Source: MAG-121220-bin8 sp002700465
Lineage (GTDB): Bacteria; Bacteroidota; Bacteroidia; Flavobacteriales; Flavobacteriaceae
Reading direction: 5' to 3'
Assembly (NCBI GenBank): GCA_943789295.1
Contig: CALSTO010000001.1
Coordinates: forward strand, 1 to 64,000
Length of the DNA: 64,000 bases
The position numbers and the translations under genes were made by a program. Below the pieces are notes generated by a model. The model made no database searches. It had not been told where the DNA came from and saw only the letters and a program-made list of their open reading frames with translations. Shown here in pieces: positions 44,610-52,882 of this stretch (positions are counted from its first letter, which is position 1; each line of letters begins with the position of its first letter).

Positions 44610-45979
44610 GTACCGCTACTAATTAATTTTTTTGTTAAATAATTAAATCTTAAATAAAGTAAAATTGAGGCTGTAAACAAACCTGTGAAAAGACCTATCC
44701 ATATTCCCATGCTTTCAAGTGATGTATGTAAACCTAAGTAGTAACAAACTGGAAAACCGATAATCCAATAAGAAATAAAAGTAATAAGAGCAGGAATTTT
44801 AACATCTTGTAGTCCTCTAAGTGCTCCTAAAATAGCCACTTGTAGTCCATCAAAAATTTGAAAAAAAGCAGCTACTAATAACAGTTTGGAAGCAATAATA
44901 ACAACTTCTTTATTGTCATTTATATTGACAAGGGTATTTTGGTCTAAGTATAATGTTGGAAGCCAATCTCTAAAAACTAAGAAAAATGATGCGAAAATAA
45001 TTTCAATTAAAAAAGTTAAAAAGAAAATAGAAAACGCAATTCTTCTAAGAGAAACAAAGTCATTTAATCCTTTTTGATTTCCAACTCTAACCATAGCAGC
45101 AACTGAGAGACCTATACCTATCATAAAAGTCATGCTTGATAAGTTTAGGGCTATTTGATTTGCTGCTTGTGGGTTTTTTCCTAAAACTCCACTTAACCAA
45201 ATAGCAGCAGTAAAAATTCCAACCTCAAAAAACATTTGGAGTGCTGATGGGAATCCAAGATTAAAAAGTTTTAGACTTATTTTTTTTTCAATTTTTTTGA
45301 AATTAAAACCGTTTATATAAGGCTTAAACTTTTCTTTGTTTTTGAAAATCATCCATAAAAAATAAACCATAATAATTCTTGAAAAAAGAGTACCTATAGC
45401 TGCTCCTGTTATTCCTAATTTAGGGAATCCAAATGTTCCAAAAATTAGCAAGTAATTTAAAATTATATTTATTACGTTAGCCAAAATTGTAGCATACATT
45501 GGGTATTTAGTATTTGAAAGTCCATCCGAAAATTGTTTCATAGCCTGAAAGACTATTAAAGGAATAAGCGATAGAGAAACAAAATTCAAATAAGGTATGG
45601 CCAATTCTACAACCTCTTTGGGCTGGTCCATATAATACATTACAGGCTTAAGTGAAAGTATAATTAAAAAAAGCAAAACACTTAAGATAGTACAAAGAAG
45701 TAAGCCGTGTTTGAATGCGTTCTTGCCTTCAGAAATATTGTTGGATGCATCAGCCTCCGCAACAAGTGGTGTAATTGCTGTTGAAAATCCAATTCCTAAA
45801 GACATTGCTATAAATACAAAGCTATTACCTAATGAGACTGCAGCTAGTTCTGCTGTGCCGAGCTGACCAACCATTACATTATCAGCAAATGCTACAAATG
45901 TATGCCCCAACATTCCAAGCATTACTGGGAAGGATAATTTTAAATTATAACGAAATTCTTTAGTATAATTGGCAATCAA
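44606..45979 (-). CDS. MATE-family multidrug efflux transporter
   Basis: A 457-residue inner-membrane protein with 12 helices in two MatE halves: FVAFADNVMVGQLGTAELAAVSLGNS (shortened: DNVMVGQLGTAELAAVSL) in the first and GVLGKNPQAANQIALNLSS in the second. It should export cationic drugs or metabolites driven by sodium or protons. The start appears to be TTG at 45979, because no ATG lies in frame near the expected N-terminus (next Met is about residue 19, inside helix 1) and a good -7 box lies just upstream. Confidence 0.92.
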   Translation of the reverse strand: MIANYTKEFRYNLKLSFPVMLGMLGHTFVAFADNVMVGQLGTAELAAVSLGNSFVFIAMSLGIGFSTAITPLVAEADASNNISEGKNAFKHGLLLCTILSVLLFLIILSLKPVMYYMDQPKEVVELAIPYLNFVSLSLIPLIVFQAMKQFSDGLSNTKYPMYATILANVINIILNYLLIFGTFGFPKLGITGAAIGTLFSRIIMVYFLWMIFKNKEKFKPYINGFNFKKIEKKISLKLFNLGFPSALQMFFEVGIFTAAIWLSGVLGKNPQAANQIALNLSSMTFMIGIGLSVAAMVRVGNQKGLNDFVSLRRIAFSIFFLTFLIEIIFASFFLVFRDWLPTLYLDQNTLVNINDNKEVVIIASKLLLVAAFFQIFDGLQVAILGALRGLQDVKIPALITFISYWIIGFPVCYYLGLHTSLESMGIWIGLFTGLFTASILLYLRFNYLTKKLISSGT

Positions 45980-45995
45980 TTTTTTTAAATTTTCA

Positions 45996-46003
45996 CAAAT
46001 GTA
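45996..46003 (-). promoter_or_regulatory. Candidate -7 element (TACATTTG) of the MATE gene
   Basis: On the minus strand the sequence is TACATTTG, an exact TAnnTTTG match, 16 bases before the proposed TTG start at 45979. This fits a transcript with a leader of about 11 nucleotides and supports the TTG start. Confidence 0.45.
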
Positions 46004-46043
46004 AGTCAGTTTTAATTAGTATTTTAATAAAAAATAAATTCAA

Positions 46044-46913
46044 ATGATATCTAATTTTTCTAGAATTATTCAAGGTTGTATGAACTGGGGTAAATGGGGA
46101 AGTTCACTTTCTAAAATTGAAATGGAAAGATTAATACACCTAAACATTGAAAATGGAATTACTTCATTTGATCATGCAGATATATATGGAGACTATACGA
46201 CTGAAACTGAGTTTGGAAAAGCTTTTAAAAGTTCAAGTGTAAAAAGAGAGGAAGTGCAGTTTATATCAAAATGCGGAATTCAATATGTAGGGGAAACAAG
46301 ATCAAATAAAGTTAAACATTATCAATATGACTCGGATTATATAATATTTAGTGCTGAAAAATCTATAAAAGATTTGAACGCAGATTACTTGGATATGTTT
46401 TTATTACATAGACCTAGCCCTCTTATGCATCCAGATGAAATTTCTAAAGCGATCGAAATTTTAATGTCTCATGGAAAAATAAAATCATTTGGAGTTTCAA
46501 ATTTTACAAATAATCAAACTAAATTAATTTCTGCCAAAACTCAAGTTAGCGCTAATCAAATACAATTTTCTTTGTCTCATAACAAACCTTTGTTTGACTC
46601 CTCATTAGACTACATGTTCAGCAATAATATCATTCCCATGAGCTGGAGTCCATTAGGATCAATATTTAAAGAGGAAAACGAGAGTAATAACAGAGTTCAT
46701 CTTTTATTTAATGAACTCACCAAGAAATATAATGCTTCTAAAGATCAATTATTATTGTCATGGATTTTGAAACATCCTTCAAAAATACATCCTGTAATAG
46801 GAACAGTTAAACCCGAAAGAATTAGTGCTGCAAAAAATTCTTTGAACATAAAATTAAATGAAATTGATTGGTTTAGAATGTTAGAAACATACTTAGGTCA
46901 TAAGTTGCCTTAA
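46044..46913 (+). CDS. Aldo/keto reductase
   Basis: A 289-residue NADPH-dependent oxidoreductase with a TIM barrel. The catalytic tetrad is visible: Asp and Tyr in FDHADIYGDY, Lys in FISKCGI and His in LLHRPSPLM. The order RIIQGCMNWGKWG at the start and HPVIGTVKPERI near the end matches the YdhF-type subgroup. Substrate unknown. It is divergent from the MATE gene. Confidence 0.92.
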   Translation: MISNFSRIIQGCMNWGKWGSSLSKIEMERLIHLNIENGITSFDHADIYGDYTTETEFGKAFKSSSVKREEVQFISKCGIQYVGETRSNKVKHYQYDSDYIIFSAEKSIKDLNADYLDMFLLHRPSPLMHPDEISKAIEILMSHGKIKSFGVSNFTNNQTKLISAKTQVSANQIQFSLSHNKPLFDSSLDYMFSNNIIPMSWSPLGSIFKEENESNNRVHLLFNELTKKYNASKDQLLLSWILKHPSKIHPVIGTVKPERISAAKNSLNIKLNEIDWFRMLETYLGHKLP

Positions 46914-46930
46914 AATTTTTTTTGAAAAAA

Positions 46931-47150
46931 CTCTATTTTTAATCATTTTTGACAGTTTTTAATCATTTTTAGCCTTTTTTTGGCTAATTTTTATCATTTT
47001 TTGTCTTTTTTATTGATTTTTTAATAAAACATTTTTAAAGGAAAAAATAATTTATTAAAAATATATTTTAACATTTATGATCTAATTTTCATGATTTTTC
47101 GTCTATTTTTGATCGTTTTTGATCATTTTTGATCGTTTTTGATCGTTTTT
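46931..47150. repeat. Phased T-tract array with tandem 10-bp GATCRTTTTT units
   Basis: In the 258-bp gap between two convergent genes, T5 or longer tracts recur about every 10 bp. At 46931-46980 five consecutive 10-base units each end in TTTTT (for example ctctattttt, aatcattttt, gacagttttt). At 47111-47150 there are four exact-length units of GATC[G/A]TTTTT, with a degenerate unit before them. Spacing equal to a DNA helical turn predicts strong intrinsic curvature. The middle part (46981-47100) is A+T-rich with looser spacing. No gene is seen in this gap. Confidence 0.8.
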
Positions 47151-47171
47151 TTGACTTTTATTATATTTGGT

Positions 47172-47783
47172 TTATCTAATTTTTTTGTAAAAAACTTTTT
47201 CTTCAATTGATTTCCAAAGTAAAAGTGAAGCAATTGTATTGTAAGGACTCCATTTTTTTATAAAAGCATCTAATTTTTGATCTGAAAGCTTGCTTATATT
47301 ATAATTGACTTTTATACTGTTAATTAATGCTAAGTCCCCTTTTGAAAAGATATTGGTTTTAAAAAGTATAAATATTAAAAACATTTCTGAGGTCCATTTT
47401 CCTACCCCTTTAATTCTAGTCAGTTCTTTAATTACCTTATTTTCATCTAAATTTTCAAAATCAATTTTATTTTCTCTAAAGAATAAATAGGTGTTTTTGA
47501 TGTAGTTTACTTTTCTGTGTGATATTCCAATAGATTGCATTTCATTATCATCAATTTCTAGAACCTCATCTGTGTTTTTGTTTTTTATAAGAGTAAGAAA
47601 TCTTTTTTTAATAGTAATTGCAGCTTTAAAACTTACTTGTTGCTCAATAATAAGCATTGAAATCGCCTTTGGATAATTAGACTCGTACCTATCTGTTAGT
47701 GTAATATCTTTTTTGAACTTACTAATCAAAAAGAACATAATTTTATCATTTTTCAAATGATTAAATGCCTTTTCAAAATCCAT
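47172..47783 (-). CDS. DNA-3-methyladenine glycosylase, AlkA-like HhH-GPD protein
   Basis: A 203-residue base-excision repair enzyme. It has the helix-hairpin-helix LTRIKGVGKWTSEMFLIF and, 15-20 residues later, the catalytic aspartate in SKGDLALINSI. The early IIEQQVSFKAAITIKKRF helix is typical of AlkA-type glycosylases. It lacks the N-terminal AlkA domain, as in short family members. It should remove alkylated purines. Its ATG is directly next to the stop of the DUF2834 gene, so the two are co-transcribed. Confidence 0.88.
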   Translation of the reverse strand: MDFEKAFNHLKNDKIMFFLISKFKKDITLTDRYESNYPKAISMLIIEQQVSFKAAITIKKRFLTLIKNKNTDEVLEIDDNEMQSIGISHRKVNYIKNTYLFFRENKIDFENLDENKVIKELTRIKGVGKWTSEMFLIFILFKTNIFSKGDLALINSIKVNYNISKLSDQKLDAFIKKWSPYNTIASLLLWKSIEEKVFYKKIR

Positions 47784-48086
47784 TTATTTTTCGTGAGTAT
47801 CGTAAAGGTATAGTGGAAACGCTAAAGAAAATCCTACTATAAATAAACAAACTATGTACTTTAATATTTTAATTTTTTTTGATTTATATTGATATATTAA
47901 ATAGATCAAAAAAGCAGAAGCCGCAACCGTCAAGTCCATTGCTATCATAGAAACTGAATGTGGGCCAAAAAAAATATCGTTCCAAAATCCATCCATTGAC
48001 CATTGGTTGTTTTTCAAAAAATTTATTAAGTGATAGTATGGAAGGATAATTCCTAAGACACATAATATTAAATATACTTTTTTCAT
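47784..48086 (-). CDS. DUF2834 membrane protein
   Basis: A 100-residue protein with about three helices (KKVYLILCVLGIILPYYHLI, VSMIAMDLTVAASAFLIYLI and YIVCLFIVGFSLAFPLYLY). The W-x-D-G-F-W-N-D-I-F-F-G-P-H-S pattern in the first loop is typical of DUF2834. Function is unknown. Its ATG overlaps the stop of the small lysine-rich gene upstream (ATGA). Confidence 0.82.
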   Translation of the reverse strand: MKKVYLILCVLGIILPYYHLINFLKNNQWSMDGFWNDIFFGPHSVSMIAMDLTVAASAFLIYLIYQYKSKKIKILKYIVCLFIVGFSLAFPLYLYDTHEK

Positions 48087-48262
48087 TTTTTTTTCTTTTT
48101 TGAAATAATCTCTTTTATTTGTTTTTTTATTTTACTTATTCGCATTTTTCGAAATTCTATTTTTTCTGTATTTCCACTAACTTCAGTTCTCGAAATCCTT
48201 TTCTTTAATTGATTTATTTTGTGTCCTAATTTTGAAAGATCATCTTTTTGTAATTTTCCCAT
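48083..48262 (-). CDS. Small lysine-rich protein, 59 residues
   Basis: ATG at 48262 opens a 59-codon frame (MGKLQKDDLSKLGHKINQLK at the start, KKKKK at the end) whose TGA overlaps the ATG of the DUF2834 gene by 4 bases (ATGA). The protein is very basic and predicted helical, possibly a coiled coil (LSKLGHKINQLKKRI). The coupling to two clear genes makes it a likely real gene. It might bind nucleic acid, which would suit an operon with a DNA glycosylase, but this is a guess. Confidence 0.6.
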   Translation of the reverse strand: MGKLQKDDLSKLGHKINQLKKRISRTEVSGNTEKIEFRKMRISKIKKQIKEIISKKKKK

Positions 48263-48351
48263 TTTATTAAAATTAAGTGTTACTACTTAAAGTTAGTAAA
48301 TCAATTACACACATCACAAGAATTACTATATTTAATTAAACAACAGTTATT

Positions 48352-49776
48352 ATGGCCTTTATAAAAAAAGAATATTCTGATGGATTTTTTAATGTTAGTA
48401 AACAAAATGGATTCTTACCTCAAAGTATTCCCCTAGAAAAATTGCCTCAAGATTATTCTCAACTTCAAAATATTTTAGATAATATGCCAGTTAAAATTAA
48501 TGATAAGTCAGGTTATTTAGATATACCTGGCGCTATTCATAATGCTGTTAAATCATTGCCAAATTATTTTGAAAAAGTTTCAAAAGAAAAGGACATAATG
48601 TTGATACAAGCTTTATATAGAGGCTATTGCTTCTTAGCTTCAGCTTATACTTTAGAACCTTCATTTCAGCATTTTAGACAAACAGGTGATTATGGAAAAG
48701 CTCAAAACGTTCTTCCTATTCAAATCGCTCAACCTTTTGTAGAAGTCTCAAATAAATTAGACGTATTCCCTTGGCTGGATTATCATTATGCTTATTCACT
48801 TGGAAATTTTAAAAAAATAAATAAATCAGGAGATCACAAATGGTCAAATTTAGACATGTGTGTGCGTTTTTCTGGTCAGCCTGATGAAGTTGGGTTTATT
48901 ATGTTACATGTAGACATCAATCAGCATTCTCCAAGTTTAGTAGGGTCTGTTATTAATGTTTTACATGCTTTAAACGAGAAAAACTTAACTAGTTCAGTTA
49001 GTTTTTTAAAAGAAAATTTCCAAACCATGAAATTAATGAACAGTAGAAGAAGGGAAATGTGGAAAGCTTCAAGATGGAATCATTATAATGATTTCAGAGT
49101 GTTTATCATGGGAGTTAAAGGAAATGAAGAACTGTTTGGTAGCGGAGTAACTTATGAGGGTGTCTGGGATGAGCCCAAACAGTTTAGAGGACAGACAGGT
49201 GCCCAAGATGACATAATTCCAATGGAGGATATTTTTAGTGGTGTAATAAAACATTATCCTAAAAATGAACTGACAAAATATTTAATTGACTTAAGAAGTT
49301 ATAGACCAAAATGTATTCAGGAATTTTTTAAAGATTTAGAAGAAACTGTAAACGAGTTGAGTAAAGAAGGAATTTCTGATTTATTATCTAAGCAAAATAA
49401 TTCTGAAGGGTTATGTTATTTATTGGGGATTTTAGAAGAAATATATCATTTTAGAAATGGACATTGGCAGTTTGTGCAAAAGTATATAATGGCTAATACT
49501 AAATATGCAAAAGCAACTGGTGGTACTCCTATTATAAGTTGGTTGCCAAATCAAATGAAAGCTGTAATGAAAGAAATGCATAATGTTATTGACCTAATTG
49601 AAATTAACAATTTAAGTTCAGAGGCATCGGATTTATATAATAATGTCAAAAATAAAATTGACAAAAAAGTAGAGTTACTAAATCATCAACTCGAGTTAAT
49701 TAATAAAAAATCTTTTTCAGCAGATAAAGTCTTTGAACTTAATAAAAAATATAATCTATCAGATAAAAACGATTAA
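48352..49776 (+). CDS. Indoleamine 2,3-dioxygenase-like heme protein
   Basis: A 474-residue protein of the indoleamine 2,3-dioxygenase superfamily. The heme-ligand region FRNGHWQFVQKYIM corresponds to the animal enzyme's YHLQIVTKYI, giving proximal His371. The following ATGGTPIISWLPNQ matches the conserved T-GGT substrate loop. Upstream LDVFPWLDYHYAYSLGNF and FRGQTGAQDDIIP are also family-like. It may oxidise tryptophan or another indole to a formylkynurenine-type product, but no other kynurenine-pathway gene is in the window. It converges with the asparaginase-like gene with a 4-base overlap. Confidence 0.83.
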   Translation: MAFIKKEYSDGFFNVSKQNGFLPQSIPLEKLPQDYSQLQNILDNMPVKINDKSGYLDIPGAIHNAVKSLPNYFEKVSKEKDIMLIQALYRGYCFLASAYTLEPSFQHFRQTGDYGKAQNVLPIQIAQPFVEVSNKLDVFPWLDYHYAYSLGNFKKINKSGDHKWSNLDMCVRFSGQPDEVGFIMLHVDINQHSPSLVGSVINVLHALNEKNLTSSVSFLKENFQTMKLMNSRRREMWKASRWNHYNDFRVFIMGVKGNEELFGSGVTYEGVWDEPKQFRGQTGAQDDIIPMEDIFSGVIKHYPKNELTKYLIDLRSYRPKCIQEFFKDLEETVNELSKEGISDLLSKQNNSEGLCYLLGILEEIYHFRNGHWQFVQKYIMANTKYAKATGGTPIISWLPNQMKAVMKEMHNVIDLIEINNLSSEASDLYNNVKNKIDKKVELLNHQLELINKKSFSADKVFELNKKYNLSDKND

Positions 49777-50273
49777 TTTATTTTTTCAAAAATTCCTTTT
49801 TCTTTATTTTTCTTAACATTATTAGGCAAAAAATATTGGCCTTGCATTGTAATGTAAACTCCACTTGAAAGAGATTGAGCAAATGACAATGCACATCCTA
49901 AATTAAAAAAACCATCTGACGAACTTCCAAATGCGTACGGAATCATTGCCCCTGTAAGAATTATAGTTTTATCTACAAATTTAGCTTTTTCAAGCTCTTT
50001 GGCACTTTCCACAATTCGATCTGTTCCATGAGTTATAATGATTTTATTAGACTTTGAAGTTTTGCATTTTGAAATTATTTTTTCAATGTGAGTTTCGTTC
50101 ATCTCCAAACTGTCTAACATCATTAGTGTTTCTACAGAAACATTTAATCGACATCTGCTTCTTTTTAACATTTCTGGAAGATGTGTCTTTTCAAAATATA
50201 AACTACCATCTTTATAATTATAGCTTTTATCAAAAGTGCCCCCGGTGATAAAAATTTGTATTGAATTATTCAT
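49773..50273 (-). CDS. Half-length asparaginase-domain protein
   Basis: A 166-residue protein corresponding to only the N-terminal domain of bacterial L-asparaginases (usually 320-350 residues). The motifs ITGGTFDK (first catalytic Thr), THGTDRIVESAKELE (second Thr-Asp pair) and ILTGAMIPYAFGSSS are present. The C-terminal domain that completes the active site between subunits is missing; the sequence ends in a basic tail, not at a frameshift. It may be a conserved short form with another activity. It starts 1 base from the nuclease-like gene's end. Confidence 0.82.
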   Translation of the reverse strand: MNNSIQIFITGGTFDKSYNYKDGSLYFEKTHLPEMLKRSRCRLNVSVETLMMLDSLEMNETHIEKIISKCKTSKSNKIIITHGTDRIVESAKELEKAKFVDKTIILTGAMIPYAFGSSSDGFFNLGCALSFAQSLSSGVYITMQGQYFLPNNVKKNKEKGIFEKIN

Positions 50274-50274
50274 T

Positions 50275-51312
50275 TTATAATTCTTTTGCTAAAAGCATAT
50301 ATATTGGAAAATGATCGCTATATCCATCTAAAAATCTTCCTCCTGCAAAACTTTTAAATGGATATCCTTCATACTTACCATCTTGATTAATCAAATATTT
50401 TTCATTATAAATGCCTGTTTTTAAAAAAAAGTGACCAGAACTTTTTAAAAGTTCACTTGAAATCATAAACTGATCTAACATATCCCATTTCCCCCTGTAA
50501 TTATAACTTCCAAATCCTTTTTTATATAATTTTTCTGAAGGATTAAAAAGCTCATTTCTCTTAATTTTGGACTTATTAGAAACAGTTTTTAATGTGGGCT
50601 TTATACTCTTGTCGGTTGGGTTATCGTTAAAGTCGCCCATGTTTATAATTTTAGCTTTAACATCTGTAGATAATATAGAATCTATTATTTTTCTATTTAA
50701 TTGTCCAGCCAGAATTCTTCCCTTTTCACTTCTCATTCTTCCACCAGATCTAGAGGGCCAATGATTAACAATGAAATGTATTAGTTCATTGTCTAAATAG
50801 CCAGAAACCAGTAGATGATCTCTTGTAAAGTCAGTTTCCCCATTATCTCTTTTTAAATATAGTGAGTATGCTTTTGTAAATATTGGACTGAATCTGTTTG
50901 TTTTGAAAAGTAGAGCTACGTCAACTCCTCTTTCATCAGGAGAATCAAAATGAGCAATACCATATCCTTGATTTTTTAATTCTTCATTATTTATTAAATC
51001 AATTAATACTTTCTTGTTTTCAACTTCGCAAAGACCAATAATTGATGGAGAAGTTCCTACAATGTCTTTTCCAATTTCAGAAATCACTCTTGCAATGTTT
51101 TTAGATTTTTTCAGGTAAATTTCTTCTGTCCATTTATCCCTGCCGTTTGGAGTTCTGTCATCATCAAAAGTTTTAGGGTCATCAATGGTGTCAAAAAGAT
51201 TTTCAACATTATAAAAAGCAATTGTGTTAACACTGTATTTTTTTGATGGATCTAACTGACCCCAGCATAAAACAGGAAGTAATGAAATTAATATGGTAAC
51301 TAATCTAAACAT
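50275..51312 (-). CDS. Exported endonuclease/exonuclease/phosphatase family protein
   Basis: A 345-residue protein with a signal peptide (MFRLVTILISLLPVLCWGQ) and one EEP (DNase I-like) domain. Family motifs are TIAFYNVENLFDTIDDP (metal Asn/Glu), IIGLCEVENKKVL, HFIVNHWPSRSGG, INMGDFNDNPTDKS and the terminal SDHFPIYMLL with catalytic Asp-His. It could be a periplasmic or secreted nuclease or a phosphodiesterase that frees phosphate. It is co-directional with the asparaginase-like gene 1 base downstream. Confidence 0.9.
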   Translation of the reverse strand: MFRLVTILISLLPVLCWGQLDPSKKYSVNTIAFYNVENLFDTIDDPKTFDDDRTPNGRDKWTEEIYLKKSKNIARVISEIGKDIVGTSPSIIGLCEVENKKVLIDLINNEELKNQGYGIAHFDSPDERGVDVALLFKTNRFSPIFTKAYSLYLKRDNGETDFTRDHLLVSGYLDNELIHFIVNHWPSRSGGRMRSEKGRILAGQLNRKIIDSILSTDVKAKIINMGDFNDNPTDKSIKPTLKTVSNKSKIKRNELFNPSEKLYKKGFGSYNYRGKWDMLDQFMISSELLKSSGHFFLKTGIYNEKYLINQDGKYEGYPFKSFAGGRFLDGYSDHFPIYMLLAKEL

Positions 51313-51401
51313 TTGAATTTATTTTAATCTAAAATTACGAACATTTAAATTGAAAAACTCAAGTAATTAAAATAAACTACCTTTAATTTAATTTTAATAA
51401 T

Positions 51402-51503
51402 ATGTTTAAATCAAACTGTAATTGCGAATGCGATACTTGTAAAAAAGGTAACTGCTTAGGATGTACTTGCGAATCTTGTACTTGCGAAAATTGTTCCTGT
51501 TAA
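51402..51503 (+). CDS. Metallothionein-like micro-protein, 33 residues with 11 cysteines
   Basis: ATG at 51402 opens a 33-codon frame ending at TAA 51501-51503. One third of the residues are cysteine (positions 6, 8, 10, 13, 18, 21, 23, 26, 28, 31, 33), in CxC and CxxC arrangements such as NCNCECDTC and CTCESCTCENCSC. No other aromatic or hydrophobic core exists besides Phe2. Such density and spacing are typical of metallothioneins that hold zinc, copper or cadmium in thiolate clusters. It is followed 48 bases later by a small membrane protein with His and Cys. Expression is not proven by sequence, but chance formation of this pattern is very unlikely. Confidence 0.72.
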   Translation: MFKSNCNCECDTCKKGNCLGCTCESCTCENCSC

Positions 51504-51551
51504 TTTTTTCATTATATACTTTATAATTAATTTTACACCCTAATTTTTTAA

Positions 51552-51776
51552 ATGAAAAATACTATTATCAAACTAGTAAGATTAGGGCTTAGAATACATT
51601 CTTTATTTCACTTATTAGAATTTGTTTCCGCCTTATATGAGCAGGCCTACATAACTGCTACAATAGCTTTTATTGCTATGTTTTTGGAACTTCTAGCTAG
51701 TTTTTTACTTCCAAAAGAACACATTCATATAAAACCTTTAATTTCTGACGTTCATGAATCTTGTGAAAAAGAATAA
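51552..51776 (+). CDS. Small membrane protein next to the metallothionein-like gene, 74 residues
   Basis: The protein has a basic start (MKNTIIKLVRLGLRIHSLFH), two hydrophobic helices (LFHLLEFVSALYEQAYI and ITATIAFIAMFLELLASFLL) and a tail rich in potential metal ligands (PKEHIHIKP, DVHESCEKE). Lying 48 bases after the metallothionein-like gene on the same strand, it may be its partner in metal handling. No family is recognised. Confidence 0.7.
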   Translation: MKNTIIKLVRLGLRIHSLFHLLEFVSALYEQAYITATIAFIAMFLELLASFLLPKEHIHIKPLISDVHESCEKE

Positions 51777-51821
51777 ACATACCTTTTAGGATGTTTAATA
51801 TTTTTTTAAATTTGATTTTTA

Positions 51822-52317
51822 ACTTTAAAATATTCATATGAAAAAAATTAACTTATTAATTACGCTTTTATTCACTGCAATAACATATTCACAGATGATT
51901 ACTTATACATCTGTAAGACTTGAAGAAGGACAAAACGATGCATACATTGATGTTGAAAAATTTTGGTCAAAAATACATGAGCAAGCTATTGAAGAGGATT
52001 TTGAAACTGGATGGATGATATGGAAAGTAGTTCCTGTGGAAGGTGATGAAAATGCTGCCAATCAACCTGACTTTAAAATATTCATATGAAAAAAATTAAC
52101 TTATTAATTACGCTTTTATTCACTGCAATAACATATTCACAGATGATTACTTATACATCTGTAAGACTTGAAGAAGGACAAAACGATGCATACATTGATG
52201 TTGAAAAATTTTGGTCAAAAATACATGAGCAAGCTATTGAAGAGGATTTTGAAACTGGATGGATGATATGGAAAGTAGTTCCTGTGGAAGGTGATGAAAA
52301 TGCTGCCAATCAACCTG
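51822..52317. repeat. Exact 248-bp tandem duplication
   Basis: Bases 51822-52069 and 52070-52317 are identical direct copies. ACTTT occurs at the start of each copy and again just after the second (52318-52322), so the junctions share a 5-bp microhomology. The copy includes the upstream A+T-rich leader and the first 78 codons of the gene at 52086. The lack of any mismatch suggests a very recent event or an assembly artefact. Confidence 0.93.
51838..52089 (+). pseudogene. Truncated duplicate of the following exported protein gene
   Basis: This 83-residue frame is the first copy created by the tandem duplication. It carries the signal peptide and first 78 residues of the intact gene, then runs for five residues (KIFI and before) through the duplicated leader and stops at TGA overlapping the next ATG by 4 bases. 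It could be translated and exported, but lacks most of the mature protein. Confidence 0.85.
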
Positions 52318-52856
52318 ACTTTTTAATAATGAATTTTTATCAGGATTCAGTTCAAATGAATAAAGGAGTTGATTTTTACAAATTAGGAAGAAGTGTTTAC
52401 AGTAAGTTGTCAAAGAAAAAATTTGATAAAATTTGGGAAGCAGGCCCTTATGGAACAAGAAATTTTTATCAATTAGAAAGATTAGACAACACAACTTGGC
52501 TTTTTGGAGATCTTGAAATTGGGACAACACTTACGCTAAATGCATTTAAACAAACAGATGAAAATTACGAACAATATGAAATGGATTTTTATAAAAAATG
52601 GCATAACAAACGTATTTTAAATGGATCAAGAAAGTGGTGGGAATTAAATAGAGTTTTGTCTTCTAGTGAAAATGGAAATAAAGAAATTACACACGTTACT
52701 TTAGATATGATGGGAAAAGAATTATCTGAATCAGAGCGAGAGGAATTTTGGAAAGAAGTTACTTTCACTGATAGAATGATGTGGACTAATGGGGCAAAGA
52801 CTAGAGAAATGATAAATCAGGTAAACCTTGAATTAGTTATGTACAGATTCAAATAA
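52086..52856 (+). CDS. Exported protein of unknown function, 256 residues
   Basis: The intact copy has a signal peptide (MKKINLLITLLFTAITYSQ). The mature part appears to have two similar halves: ITYTSVRLEEGQNDAYIDVE with a W-x-K-I-H pattern early on, and an analogous TTLTLNAFKQTDENYEQYEM / FYKKWHNK part later, suggesting duplicated ferredoxin-like (dimeric alpha-beta barrel) domains. No catalytic motif was recognised. A strong terminator follows. Confidence 0.78.
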   Translation: MKKINLLITLLFTAITYSQMITYTSVRLEEGQNDAYIDVEKFWSKIHEQAIEEDFETGWMIWKVVPVEGDENAANQPDFLIMNFYQDSVQMNKGVDFYKLGRSVYSKLSKKKFDKIWEAGPYGTRNFYQLERLDNTTWLFGDLEIGTTLTLNAFKQTDENYEQYEMDFYKKWHNKRILNGSRKWWELNRVLSSSENGNKEITHVTLDMMGKELSESEREEFWKEVTFTDRMMWTNGAKTREMINQVNLELVMYRFK

Positions 52857-52882
52857 AAAATAAATCTTCAAATTTTAAATAC

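Noticed and set aside
47101..47150. CRISPR array or tandem protein-coding repeat
   Set aside because: Units are only 10 bp with no spacers, and there is no open frame or cas gene nearby.
49773..50273. Short asparaginase gene as a frameshifted full-length gene
   Set aside because: The nuclease gene lies directly upstream and the dioxygenase gene directly downstream, leaving no space or matching sequence for a lost C-terminal domain.
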